Source: an uncultured Candidatus Melainabacteria bacterium
GTDB taxonomy: Bacteria; Cyanobacteriota; Vampirovibrionia; Gastranaerophilales; Gastranaerophilaceae
Direction: 5' to 3'
DNA length: 64,000 bases
NCBI GenBank assembly: GCA_934754515.1
Contig: CAKVIG010000007.1
Location: forward strand, 67,754 to 131,753
Part shown: positions 8,228 through 16,167 of the stretch, piece by piece
How positions within the stretch are numbered: the stretch's first letter is position 1
How the letters are laid out: every line of letters starts with the position of its first letter
Program-made: the position numbers and the translations under genes
The notes under the pieces: generated by a model
Seen by the model: only the letters and a program-made list of their open reading frames with translations
What the model was told of the DNA's origin: nothing
Database searches by the model: none

Positions 8228-8488
8228 ATGAAGCTTCAACGTATTAATAGTATTAATAATTTAAATAAGCATTATAATTATGTTGCATCAAAAAGATTTT
8301 ATAAAAAAACTGTTTTTCTTCATAAGCAAGAGTATGGTATAAAATTTTCAAAACAAAAAATCTTAAACCATAATGAAGATTTTGAGGAGTTTGAATTAGA
8401 AGCTGCAGAAATAAACAGAAGCTTAAATGAAGCTATAGAGAATGTTTTGAAAAGTGTCTATAAAGAGTTTTTATCTTATTTTATATAA
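8228..8488 (+). CDS. Small basic protein of unknown function
   Basis: An 86-residue protein rich in Lys, Asn and Tyr, with a second half predicted to be a helix (EEFELEAAEINRSLNEAIENVLKSVYKEF). No signal peptide or clear membrane segment. It sits just after the tRNA-Gln terminator with no obvious promoter of its own and next to a decayed ogt gene, so expression is uncertain. I do not recognise it. Confidence 0.5.
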   Translation: MKLQRINSINNLNKHYNYVASKRFYKKTVFLHKQEYGIKFSKQKILNHNEDFEEFELEAAEINRSLNEAIENVLKSVYKEFLSYFI

Positions 8489-8517
8489 ATAAACAATCGA
8501 AATTTACAGCGGATAAA

Positions 8518-8730
8518 CTATACTTTTGTAACAAATAATTGCCACATATTTACTCCTTCATGTTTTAAAAGGGTGATTTTTGTTTATATCCCACCTGTAT
8601 AGCCTGTTAAATTTCCGTTTGCTCCAACAACTCTATGACAAGGAATTATGATTGAAATCGGGTTATGTCCTACTGCACCACCAATTGTCTGAGCAGACAT
8701 TTTTGCTTTAAAGTAGAAAATACGTACTAT
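8518..8730 (-). pseudogene. ogt: Decayed O6-methylguanine-DNA methyltransferase (ogt) remnant
   Basis: Reading the minus strand from about 8730 gives KMSAQTIGGAVGHNP, then ISIIIPCHRVVGANGNLTGY and TGGI, followed by a TAA stop (8584-8586). The same frame then continues as TKITLLKHEGVNMWQLFV up to a TAG at 8518-8520. This is the C-terminal half of the Ogt/MGMT/ATL family, with the PCHRV active-site motif holding the acceptor Cys. The in-frame TAA falls where functional homologues read GGLxxKxxLLxxE, and all of the N-terminal half and part of the DNA-binding helix are missing (frame closed at 8731). So the gene has both a large 5' loss and a nonsense mutation. It occupies a gap that would otherwise be called empty. 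Confidence 0.88.
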
Positions 8731-8850
8731 TTAATAAACTGCAGAAATGGACGTGAATTATTTTTTGTTTTTTACAATAATTTTTTATAAAACTATAAAT
8801 TTATAAAGGTTTGTGATAGAGTATAAAAGAGTAGATAAAAGAAATAGCAT

Positions 8851-8879
8851 TTGACTTAAATTACATTAAATTTTATTAG
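8851..8879 (+). promoter_or_regulatory. Promoter of the polysaccharide block
   Basis: TTGACT at 8851-8856, 17-base spacer, TATTAG at 8874-8879. Transcription would start near 8886, leaving about 42 bases of leader with a GAAGGAG ribosome binding site (8911-8917) ahead of the glf ATG at 8928. Confidence 0.65.
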
Positions 8880-8927
8880 TGTAAAGAGAATCATGGACTT
8901 AAGAGTTAGAGAAGGAGTAGTACTTTA

Positions 8928-10058
8928 ATGTCACAAACAAACATCATAGTAGGTTCGGGTTTTTCGGGATCAACTATGGCAAGATTAATTGCTGAAAAAT
9001 TGGACGAAAAAGTCGTTGTCGTTGATAAAAAAGACCACATCGCAGGCAACAGTTATGATTATCGCGACGAAAACGGGATAATGATTCACAAATACGGCTC
9101 TCATATTTTTCATACCAATAACGAAAAAGTTTGGGCATTTTTGAAACAATTTACTGATTTTAATACGTATATGCACGAAGTTGTCGGGATTTTAGACGGC
9201 ATTGAAGCTAAAATTCCATTCAATTTCAACACTCTTTATCAAGTTTTTCCTGAAACTTTGGCAAAACGCCTTGAAGAAAAATTACTAAAAAAGTTTGAAT
9301 ACAACAAAAAAGTTCCGATTCTTGAATTTCAAAAACAAGATGATGAAGATTTGAAATTCTTGGCAGAATATGTTTACGAAAAAATATTTTTGAATTATAC
9401 CACCAAGCAGTGGGGTGTTTCTCCAAAAGATGTTGATGGCGCGGTTACAGCAAGAGTACCAGTTTACTTAAGCAAAGACAACAGATATTTTCAAGACAAA
9501 TACCAAGGCATTCCGCTTGAAGGTTACACGAAGGTTGTTGAAAAAATGCTTGACCACCCGAATATTGAGGTTGTTTTAAACAAAGATTTTGCGGAATTTA
9601 AAAAAGAAAATTCAGACCTGGTAAAAAATGCTAGAATTTTCTATACCGGCTCAATCGATGAATTCTTTGATTACAAATTCGGTAAATTGCCGTATAGAAG
9701 CGTAAATTTCAAATTTGAAACGTATGATAGAGAGTTTTACCAAACTCACGCTTGCATAAATTATCCGAACAACTACGATTTTACAAGAATTCACGAATAC
9801 AAACACTATTTGAACGACAAATCAGAAAAAACAGTTATTGCGAAAGAGTATTCGGAATTCTTTGAACTCGGTAAAAACGAAAGATATTATCCTATTGCTA
9901 GCGAAGAAAACGCAAAACTTTACCAAAAATACTTAGATGAAGCCAAAAATTTAAAAGACGTGTATTTCTTGGGTAGATTGGGCGATTACAAATACTACAA
10001 TATGGATTTGGCTGTCGCTAGAGCTATTGAACTTTTTGAGGAGGTATTTAATGCCTAA
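8928..10058 (+). CDS. glf: UDP-galactopyranose mutase
   Basis: Flavoenzyme that interconverts UDP-galactopyranose and UDP-galactofuranose, supplying Galf for surface glycans. The 376 residues start with the FAD-binding IVGSGFSGSTMARLIAEKL, then VVVDKKDHIAGNSYD and YGSHIFHTN, all typical. The C-terminal part has the YPNNYDFTRIHEYKH and LGRLGDYKYYNMD motifs that contact substrate and FAD. It is the first gene of a polysaccharide block and overlaps the following glycosyltransferase by eight bases, which indicates translational coupling. Confidence 0.97.
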   Translation: MSQTNIIVGSGFSGSTMARLIAEKLDEKVVVVDKKDHIAGNSYDYRDENGIMIHKYGSHIFHTNNEKVWAFLKQFTDFNTYMHEVVGILDGIEAKIPFNFNTLYQVFPETLAKRLEEKLLKKFEYNKKVPILEFQKQDDEDLKFLAEYVYEKIFLNYTTKQWGVSPKDVDGAVTARVPVYLSKDNRYFQDKYQGIPLEGYTKVVEKMLDHPNIEVVLNKDFAEFKKENSDLVKNARIFYTGSIDEFFDYKFGKLPYRSVNFKFETYDREFYQTHACINYPNNYDFTRIHEYKHYLNDKSEKTVIAKEYSEFFELGKNERYYPIASEENAKLYQKYLDEAKNLKDVYFLGRLGDYKYYNMDLAVARAIELFEEVFNA

Positions 10059-11121
10059 AGTTTCAATTCTTGTACCGATTTATAATGTTGAAAAATACTT
10101 GAGAGAATGTCTTGAAAGTCTTGTAGAACAAACCCTTGATGATATTGAAATTATATGTATTAATGATGGCTCAACAGATTCTTCGCCTGAAATAATCAAA
10201 GAATTTCAAGCTAAAGATGTGAGAATCAAAGTAATAAACAAAGAAAATTCAGGCTATGGAGCATCCATGAACATGGGCGTTGACTTAGCAAGTGGTGAAT
10301 ATATCGGGATTGTTGAATCTGATGATTTTGCAGACAAAACAATGTTTGAGAACCTGTACAACCAAGCAAAAGCGAATGACTTAGATGTCTTAAAATCGGA
10401 TTTCATCCAATATTGGGGTGATACAAAGCAGTACATTAAGGCTGGAATCGTAGACAAAGACTATGCGGATAAAGTATTCACGGCTGACGAGTACAAAGAA
10501 GCATTGAACTTAATACCATCTATTTGGTCGGCTATTTACAAGAGAGAATTTATTGAAACTAATCACATCAGATTTTCTGAAACCGCGGGTGCAAGTTATC
10601 AAGATACAGGCTGGCATTTTAAAACTATGCTTTGCGCAAAACGTATAATGCTGACTAATCGTGCATATTTGTACTACAGACAAGACAATCCGAATTCTTC
10701 CGTAAAATCGACTGCGAAAGCTTATGCTGTTTGCAAAGAATTTGAATCAATCGTTGATTTCATGAAATCAACAAATAAAACCAAAAATCTTGAATACGTA
10801 TATTCAATAATGTTCAAATCTTTTCGTCATAACCTTTTACGCTTGGATTCAGCATTAGCAGAAGAATATATCGACTATTATTCAAAAACTTTCAAAAAAA
10901 TCTATAACGAAGAACATTTAGGCGATTTGTTCTTTTCAAGATGTAAGAAAAAAGAATTGTTGACGCTGATTAATGAGCCTGAAAAGTATTACAAGAAATA
11001 CAAAACGAAATTGATATTCGAAAAAATCAAACGAATCAGAAAACAAATAATTTCTGTGAACATTTCCAAACGCAAAAAGAGCGTGGTACTGTTCGGTAGA
11101 GAGTTGGTAAAACAAAATTAG
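10051..11121 (+). CDS. Family 2 glycosyltransferase
   Basis: A 356-residue GT-A fold enzyme that adds a sugar to a surface glycan. The N-terminus has KVSILVPIYNVEKYL, the CINDGSTD nucleotide-binding motif, and the ESDDFAD segment that holds the divalent metal (DxD-like). The start at 10051 is chosen because GAGGAGG lies a few bases upstream within the end of glf; an upstream in-frame ATG at 10027 would lie further inside glf. The C-terminal third is basic (KRIRKQIISVNISKRKKS), suggesting peripheral membrane contact. Galf transfer is plausible because of glf, but the acceptor cannot be told from sequence. Confidence 0.93.
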   Translation: MPKVSILVPIYNVEKYLRECLESLVEQTLDDIEIICINDGSTDSSPEIIKEFQAKDVRIKVINKENSGYGASMNMGVDLASGEYIGIVESDDFADKTMFENLYNQAKANDLDVLKSDFIQYWGDTKQYIKAGIVDKDYADKVFTADEYKEALNLIPSIWSAIYKREFIETNHIRFSETAGASYQDTGWHFKTMLCAKRIMLTNRAYLYYRQDNPNSSVKSTAKAYAVCKEFESIVDFMKSTNKTKNLEYVYSIMFKSFRHNLLRLDSALAEEYIDYYSKTFKKIYNEEHLGDLFFSRCKKKELLTLINEPEKYYKKYKTKLIFEKIKRIRKQIISVNISKRKKSVVLFGRELVKQN

Positions 11122-11134
11122 AAGGATTAATATA

Positions 11135-12214
11135 ATGGAAAATAGACCAAAAGTTTCAATTGTAATGCCTACATACAACGTAGAAAAATATTTCAGACAA
11201 TGTTTGGAAAGTGTAATCAACCAAACTTTAACTGATATAGAAATTATACCTGTTGATGACGGTTCTCCTGACAATTGCGGTACAATAATGGATGAATATG
11301 CAGCAAAGGATAGCAGAATTAAACCTATTCATCAACCTAACGGCGGTTATGGAAAGGCTGTGAATACGGGAATTAATGCCGCAACAGGAGAATATATCGG
11401 CATTGTTGAAACGGACGATTGGTGCGACCCTCAAATGTTTGAAAAACTTTATACACAAGCAAAAAATTTGGATGCGGATGTGTGTAAGTGTGGATTTTAT
11501 AAATACAATTCATTAGCAGCAAAAAAAGAAAAACAGAATATCAAATGGCAAGATGAAATTCAAAACATAGAAGAATTTCCAGATGATAGGACTTTTAAAA
11601 TTGCAGAATTTCCTCGTTTATTTATGTTTCATGCTTCAATATGGTGCAATATTTATAAAAAAGAATTTTTGACAAGGAATAATATAATAATAAACGGTAC
11701 ACGTTCTGCATCATATCAGGATTTTCCATTTATGGCAGAGGTAATGTGTAAAGCTGATAAAATCGCTGTATTACATGAGTATTTGTACCATTGGCGTGTA
11801 GAAGCAACACAGAGTTCTTCCACAAATCAAAAAGGTTCTAGATTATTGATTATGCCTGACCAGTGTGAAGAAACCAAGAAAATTGTAAAACAATGCGGTT
11901 TATATGAAGAACTTAAAGAAGCTATGTATAAACATTTTTATTTGGCAAATCATGCATTTTACAATAATGTTCAATACCAGTATAAAAGAGAATATTTTAA
12001 TAAATTACATAATCTATTTAAAGATTTAAAAACAGATAAAACTTTTAAATATCAATATTTTTATAAATATGAAATAAACTTTTTGAAAAAAATAGAGCGT
12101 GGGTTATATTTTTTAACTGAACTTAAGTATATAAGAAGAAATTTTATCCAAATTCATTGGAATAAGCATGAGAAATTTGTAAGAGTGCTAGGAAATACTG
12201 TTCTCACGCGATAG
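11135..12214 (+). CDS. Family 2 glycosyltransferase
   Basis: A 359-residue relative of the preceding gene: KVSIVMPTYNVEKYF, PVDDGSPDNCG, GEYIGIVETDDWCDP. The residue order in the N-terminal 110 residues is close enough to its neighbours to suggest that the glycosyltransferases arose by duplication, with the C-terminal acceptor-side regions diverged. A short helical C-terminus with many aromatic and basic residues may bind membrane. Thirteen bases separate it from the upstream gene and AGAAGGAT supplies the ribosome binding site. Confidence 0.93.
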   Translation: MENRPKVSIVMPTYNVEKYFRQCLESVINQTLTDIEIIPVDDGSPDNCGTIMDEYAAKDSRIKPIHQPNGGYGKAVNTGINAATGEYIGIVETDDWCDPQMFEKLYTQAKNLDADVCKCGFYKYNSLAAKKEKQNIKWQDEIQNIEEFPDDRTFKIAEFPRLFMFHASIWCNIYKKEFLTRNNIIINGTRSASYQDFPFMAEVMCKADKIAVLHEYLYHWRVEATQSSSTNQKGSRLLIMPDQCEETKKIVKQCGLYEELKEAMYKHFYLANHAFYNNVQYQYKREYFNKLHNLFKDLKTDKTFKYQYFYKYEINFLKKIERGLYFLTELKYIRRNFIQIHWNKHEKFVRVLGNTVLTR

Positions 12215-12222
12215 GTGTAAAT

Positions 12223-13269
12223 ATGAATCCGAAAGTGTCTGTAATAATTCCGATATATAACGTAGAAAAATATTTAGAAAAATGCTTAAATTGCTTATTA
12301 AATCAGTCTTTAAAAGAAATCGAAATTATATGTATAAATGATGGTTCTAAAGATAATTCTTATAATTTATTAACAGATTTTGCCCAAAAAGATGCTAGAA
12401 TTATTATCCTTTCACAAGATAATCAAGGTCCAGGAGTCGCTAGAAATAATGGTTTAGCAATTGCAAAAGGGGAATATATTGGTTTTGTCGATCCTGATGA
12501 CTATATAGATTCTGATTTCTTAGAAAGATTATATAATTGTGCCATTATTAATAACAGTGATATTGTAAAGGGTAATGTCAAGTTTGAAACAGATAGTGGT
12601 TTTGAATATTCTCAAGAAAATTTAAAAATAAAATACGAAAATAAAAAAGTCCCTTTAAAAAGTTTTCGTGCTGATTGGTGGTCAGCAATTTATAAAAAAT
12701 CTAATATTGACAAGTATAATATTTCTTTCGCTGAAGCATATTATTTGGAGGATGTGGCTTTTTTAGATAAAAACCTATTAATAGCAAAAAGTTTTACACT
12801 TTTAGATGATGTCTTTTATCATCATTGTATAAGACAAAATTCTCTTACAACTATGACAAAAGATGAAGAATTCTGTTTTAAACAATTTTATATTTCTTAT
12901 TTGAATATTTTGAATTTTGTAAAATCACATAATATAAACAAATACTATATGAATGAAACTTTTTACAAGCATATGATATGGTTCTTTATGAATATCTATG
13001 AAGCAACGATTAGGGATAATGTGAATTATTTAAGTAATTGTAAATATATTATTCAGCTTTTACAGCAATTAGATTTGAATATTTTTAGCAAGAAAAGACA
13101 GGCAAATTTAAATTATATTATAAATCACCAATATGAGAGGTTATATAAACATTTAAAAAATAAATTTAAATTTGTAAAAAAAGAATTTAAAAAGAATAAA
13201 TTATATTTAATTATAAATTTGTATTTTTTAAGAATTAAAATTTGTGTAAAAAAAGGATATTATGAATAG
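12223..13269 (+). CDS. Family 2 glycosyltransferase
   Basis: A 348-residue GT-A enzyme with KVSVIIPIYNVEKYL, CINDGSKDNS and GFVDPDDYID. The base composition becomes very AT-rich here, particularly toward the 3' end (poly-Lys/Asn codons AAA and AAT), compared with glf and the first glycosyltransferase, hinting at a different origin or relaxed constraint. It overlaps the acyltransferase by eight bases. Its C-terminal 70 residues are strongly basic and aromatic. Confidence 0.92.
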   Translation: MNPKVSVIIPIYNVEKYLEKCLNCLLNQSLKEIEIICINDGSKDNSYNLLTDFAQKDARIIILSQDNQGPGVARNNGLAIAKGEYIGFVDPDDYIDSDFLERLYNCAIINNSDIVKGNVKFETDSGFEYSQENLKIKYENKKVPLKSFRADWWSAIYKKSNIDKYNISFAEAYYLEDVAFLDKNLLIAKSFTLLDDVFYHHCIRQNSLTTMTKDEEFCFKQFYISYLNILNFVKSHNINKYYMNETFYKHMIWFFMNIYEATIRDNVNYLSNCKYIIQLLQQLDLNIFSKKRQANLNYIINHQYERLYKHLKNKFKFVKKEFKKNKLYLIINLYFLRIKICVKKGYYE

Positions 13270-14005
13270 ATATTTTAAAATTTTAATGTTATTTCAATAT
13301 ATTATACCATTTTCAAAATATAGAAAGTGCTATAGAACTTTTATTAATAATAAATCTGAAAATTATATTTTTTATAAAAATGGTAATAAAATAATATTAG
13401 TAGATAATGAAGAAAAGGAAGTAAATTTAACAAGCATAAAGGGATTAACTATTAAGGTGACTGGTTTTAATAACATTATTAAAATAAAGTCGCCGTATAT
13501 CTTTGGAAATACAAATATTTTTATTAATGGCGATAATAATACAATAGAAATAAAAAATACTCATCCTAGTGGCATCTATAATGCAACTTTTCAACTAGGA
13601 GCAAAAGCAGATAATCGTTCAATTTTTATTGATGAAAATTTTTCTTGTTCAGGGATAAATTTTGGTTTAAATGTATCAAACTATAGTATAAATATTGGTA
13701 AAGATTGTATGTTTTCCAATGAAATTGTAATTGATGCAGATGATGGTCATGTAATATTTAAGAAGGGAACACAAGTGTGTATTAATAAACCTAAAAATAT
13801 TTTTATTGGAAATCATGTATGGTGCGGAAGAAGAGTTTTGATTTGTAAAGGTACTAAAATTCAAGATGGTTCTGTAATAGGAGAGGGAAGTATTGTAAAT
13901 AAAGTATTTGAAGAATCTAATATTATTATTGCAGGTATTCCTGCTAAAATCGTAAAATCTAATGTGCAATGGGAAAGGTACAACCATAACTCTTTAATAA
14001 AATAG
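13262..14005 (+). CDS. Hexapeptide-repeat (LbH) acyltransferase
   Basis: A 247-residue protein with a left-handed beta-helix pattern from about residue 75 on: repeated I/V-x-I-G-x-x steps (INIGKDCMFSNEIVI, IFIGNHVWCGRRVLI, IQDGSVIGEGSIV) ending in AGIPAKIVK, the usual tail of O-acetyltransferases. The NHVWCGRR step holds the position of the catalytic His loop. It likely O-acetylates the glycan built by the neighbouring enzymes, using acetyl-CoA. Residues 1-70 are not homologous to the helix and could be a dimerisation or membrane-contact region. Very AT-rich, like the gene before it. Confidence 0.85.
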   Translation: MNRYFKILMLFQYIIPFSKYRKCYRTFINNKSENYIFYKNGNKIILVDNEEKEVNLTSIKGLTIKVTGFNNIIKIKSPYIFGNTNIFINGDNNTIEIKNTHPSGIYNATFQLGAKADNRSIFIDENFSCSGINFGLNVSNYSINIGKDCMFSNEIVIDADDGHVIFKKGTQVCINKPKNIFIGNHVWCGRRVLICKGTKIQDGSVIGEGSIVNKVFEESNIIIAGIPAKIVKSNVQWERYNHNSLIK

Positions 14006-14062
14006 ACAATTTTACAATGATTGAATTATAATAGAAATGGCTATTTTAAAAGAGGTGTAAAA

Positions 14063-14683
14063 GTGAAATATATTCTTTTTAGTACGATAAATTTAAGTTC
14101 ATTTGATTGGTCAACAATAATCGGCTCAATTATTACAGGTTTGATAACCTGGCTTGCGGTTTATAAAACAGCAGAATTTGATAAAAAATCAAGAATAAAT
14201 GAATTTAAATATTCATATTATATTTCAAAGTTAATAAATTTTGGACAAGAGTTGGAGGTGATAAAAAAGATAATTTGTTATTTTAAACCTTCTGATACCA
14301 ATAAAGTTATTTCTAATGATAAGTTATATTGTGATTTTGAATTAATATCTTTTAAAAAAGACTATAATTGTTTGTGTAAAATAAATAATGAATTCGCATT
14401 AAAAACAAAAAACTTTAGTGAAAACTTTGAAATATTTCAAAATTTAATTGCGTATTTTCAACATCAAATAGATGAACATCGTTTCTTTCTCAAAAGTCAC
14501 GATGAAAAATTTAAAAAAGATTTTGTTATACAATATAGAAATGATACAATAAGGTATAATGTAAATCAATTTTTAAAGCAGTATAATAAGCAACATCCAA
14601 ACCAAGTTTATGATGAACAAAATATGCAAAAATCAATCATAGAATTAAATATATATATAGAAGAAGAATTTAGATTGAATTAA
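14063..14683 (+). CDS. Membrane-anchored protein of unknown function
   Basis: I start this protein at GTG 14063 because AGAGGTG lies five bases upstream; a TTG at 14021 is also in frame but has no ribosome binding site. The 206 residues begin with a single hydrophobic span (about residues 14-28, WSTIIGSIITGLITWLAVY) and continue as a helical, charged cytoplasmic domain rich in Lys, Asn and Phe. Architecture resembles small anchored effector-like or phage-exclusion-like proteins, but nothing specific can be recognised. It closes the polysaccharide block and is followed by a strong hairpin. Confidence 0.65.
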   Translation: MKYILFSTINLSSFDWSTIIGSIITGLITWLAVYKTAEFDKKSRINEFKYSYYISKLINFGQELEVIKKIICYFKPSDTNKVISNDKLYCDFELISFKKDYNCLCKINNEFALKTKNFSENFEIFQNLIAYFQHQIDEHRFFLKSHDEKFKKDFVIQYRNDTIRYNVNQFLKQYNKQHPNQVYDEQNMQKSIIELNIYIEEEFRLN

Positions 14684-14734
14684 GTCGTATGGATTGAATA
14701 ACGCCAATATATAAAAGCATTTTTGCAAAATTCA

Positions 14735-14768
14735 AAAAGCTGGGAACGTGGAAGCGTTCCCAGCTTTT
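14735..14768. terminator. Bidirectional terminator hairpin
   Basis: Perfect 14-bp stem AAAAGCTGGGAACG / CGTTCCCAGCTTTT around a 6-nt loop TGGAAG. A-rich on the left and T-rich on the right, so it can act on both strands; it ends the 14063-14683 gene. Confidence 0.85.
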
Positions 14769-14937
14769 CATATCTTAGAAAAAGATAATCGCGATTTTGC
14801 AATTATTATAAATAACATAGAGAATATTTAAGAAGTTATTAATTTATTGAAAGAACAAGGTAATAAAACCCAGGTAACAATTTGTTACCAGTTCTTAAAT
14901 TTTTATTTAACTAAGCTTAGTTCTTACAACAACCGCA
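14769..14937. other. Gap with a small hairpin
   Basis: Mostly unassigned AT-rich sequence. A GGTAAC / GTTACC hairpin at 14873-14889 followed on the minus strand by GGGTTTTATT is the likely terminator of the rubrerythrin remnant. Nothing else is recognisable. Confidence 0.4.
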
Positions 14938-15199
14938 CTAATCAGCAAAATATCTCGCTAGCAAGCCATCAAAGCCACGGCTGTGGCGTGCTTCGTCTTT
15001 TGCCATTTCATGAACTGTATCATGAACTGCATCCAAGCCCAATTCTTTTGCACGTTTTGCTAATTGTAATTTGCCGTCGCAAGTGCCGAATTCTGCTTCA
15101 GCTCTAAGTTTCAAGCTTCTTTTTGTTGAAGATATTACAACTTCGCCCAATAACTCTGCAAATCTTGATGCGTGAACAGCTTCATCAAAAGCGGATGCA
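14938..15199 (-). pseudogene. rbr: Rubrerythrin remnant (C-terminal half)
   Basis: The minus strand encodes FDEAVHASRFAELLGEVV, then LQLAKRAKELGLDAVHDTVH and EMAKDEARHSRGFDGLL, which is the second half of a rubrerythrin/NADH-peroxidase ferritin-like domain with the ExxH iron ligands. Everything before the first EAxH motif (the rubredoxin-like part and first helix pair) is missing. Although a frame is open to an ATG at 15249, residues 1-17 of that frame are antisense to a ugd fragment and are not rubrerythrin sequence. So only a truncated, probably non-functional domain remains. See the deletion-scar finding at 15184-15199. Confidence 0.85.
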
Positions 15200-15364
15200 T
15201 TATTGTTATTAACCGAATGGAACGAATTTAGGCGTCCTGATTTTGACAAGCTAAAAGCTTTGTTAAAATCTCCGATAATTTTTGACGGTAGAAATCAATA
15301 TGATATTAATAAATTAAAAAGCAAAGATATTGAATATATCAGCATAGGAGACTGTGACAAATAA
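15188..15364 (+). pseudogene. ugd: UDP-glucose dehydrogenase remnant (C-terminal end)
   Basis: The plus strand reads KADALLLLTEWNEFRR, then LKALLKSPIIFDGRNQYD and EYISIG up to a TAA at 15362-15364. This matches the last ~58 residues of UDP-glucose / UDP-N-acetylmannosamine dehydrogenases (TEWxEFR, VxDGRNxxD, and the terminal YxSIG motifs). About 85% of the gene is missing on the 5' side. It is directly followed by a strong terminator, so the original 3' end is intact. A ugd gene would fit the polysaccharide block next door. Confidence 0.9.
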
Positions 15365-15390
15365 ATACTACTAATAGCTTTTAATAACAA

Positions 15391-15428
15391 CAGTGGCAAC
15401 AAATTGTTGCCACTGCTCAGTTTTTTTT
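15391..15428 (+). terminator. Rho-independent terminator after ugd remnant
   Basis: Perfect 11-bp stem CAGTGGCAACA / TGTTGCCACTG with loop AAT, then CTCAG and eight T. This is the preserved terminator of the former ugd transcript. Confidence 0.92.
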
Positions 15429-15444
15429 ATTGATTATAAACTTA

Positions 15445-16071
15445 TTAAGAATTTCTTAAATGCTTTACATGTTTATAAACATACAGGCAACCCAATATTC
15501 CAAATACAACTACAATTGCAACATCGAATTTATGCCAAATATGTTTGAACGCTTCCATATTTTCACCCATTTTTACACCTACATAAACAAGTAAATAGCT
15601 CCAAACAAGAGAGCCTAAAAATGTTAGCGTAAAAAAGATTCTTTTTCTTGCTCTCAAAATACCTGCAGGTAGTGAAATAAACGTTCTTACAACAGGAAGC
15701 ATTCTACAGAAAAAGAATGCCCAATCACCATATTTATCAACCCAAGCATCTGCTTCCTCCAAATCTTTGTGTGAGATTAAAAAATATTTACCGTATTTCT
15801 CAACAAATTTTCTTCCGCCAAAGAAACCTAAGTAATATGATGGAATAGAGCCTAACACACAACCGAACGCACCGGCGAATGCGGCAACATGAATATTCAT
15901 TTCACCTTTACTTACAATATATCCCGCAAATGGTAATATTGCTTCACTTGGCAATGGAATATTGCAAGATTCAATTGCCATAAGCAAGCTTATACCCCAA
16001 GGTCCCATGATTGTAATTATATGTTCTATAAAACTTACCAAATGTGTAATAATTAAATTAATATACTCCAT
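15445..16071 (-). CDS. DedA-family membrane protein
   Basis: A 208-residue integral membrane protein of the DedA / SNARE-associated family, linked in other bacteria to undecaprenyl-phosphate and phosphatidylethanolamine flipping and envelope homeostasis. It shows the conserved ESCNIPLPSEAILPFAGY segment with its re-entrant helix, then GSIPSYYLGFFGGRKFV and FFCRMLPVVRTFISLPAG, the FxRxxPxxRxxxsxxAG signature. About five to six hydrophobic spans. The start is ATG 16071 with AAGGAG upstream. It is divergent from the histidine kinase. Confidence 0.94.
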   Translation of the reverse strand: MEYINLIITHLVSFIEHIITIMGPWGISLLMAIESCNIPLPSEAILPFAGYIVSKGEMNIHVAAFAGAFGCVLGSIPSYYLGFFGGRKFVEKYGKYFLISHKDLEEADAWVDKYGDWAFFFCRMLPVVRTFISLPAGILRARKRIFFTLTFLGSLVWSYLLVYVGVKMGENMEAFKHIWHKFDVAIVVVFGILGCLYVYKHVKHLRNS

Positions 16072-16126
16072 GCTCTTGTTCTCCTTAGTTTCCTAAATCT
16101 GATTATACTAAAAACATGAGTATAAG

Positions 16127-16155
16127 TTTACAACGATATAAATTTATGCTATATT
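16127..16155 (+). promoter_or_regulatory. Promoter of the histidine kinase gene
   Basis: TTTACA (16127-16132), 17-base spacer, TATATT (16150-16155). Transcription would start near 16162, leaving about six bases before the ATG, so this mRNA may be nearly leaderless. Confidence 0.6.
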
Positions 16156-16167
16156 TCAAGCAGAGAT

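Noticed and set aside
14769..14845. Short reading HILEKDNRDFAIIINNIENI possibly from a degraded gene
   Set aside because: Only about 20 codons with a stop after them; too short to assign and composition is like nearby AT-rich noncoding DNA.
14847..15107. Plus-strand open frame of 86 codons
   Set aside because: It is antisense to the clear rubrerythrin remnant and has no ribosome binding site or recognisable sequence.
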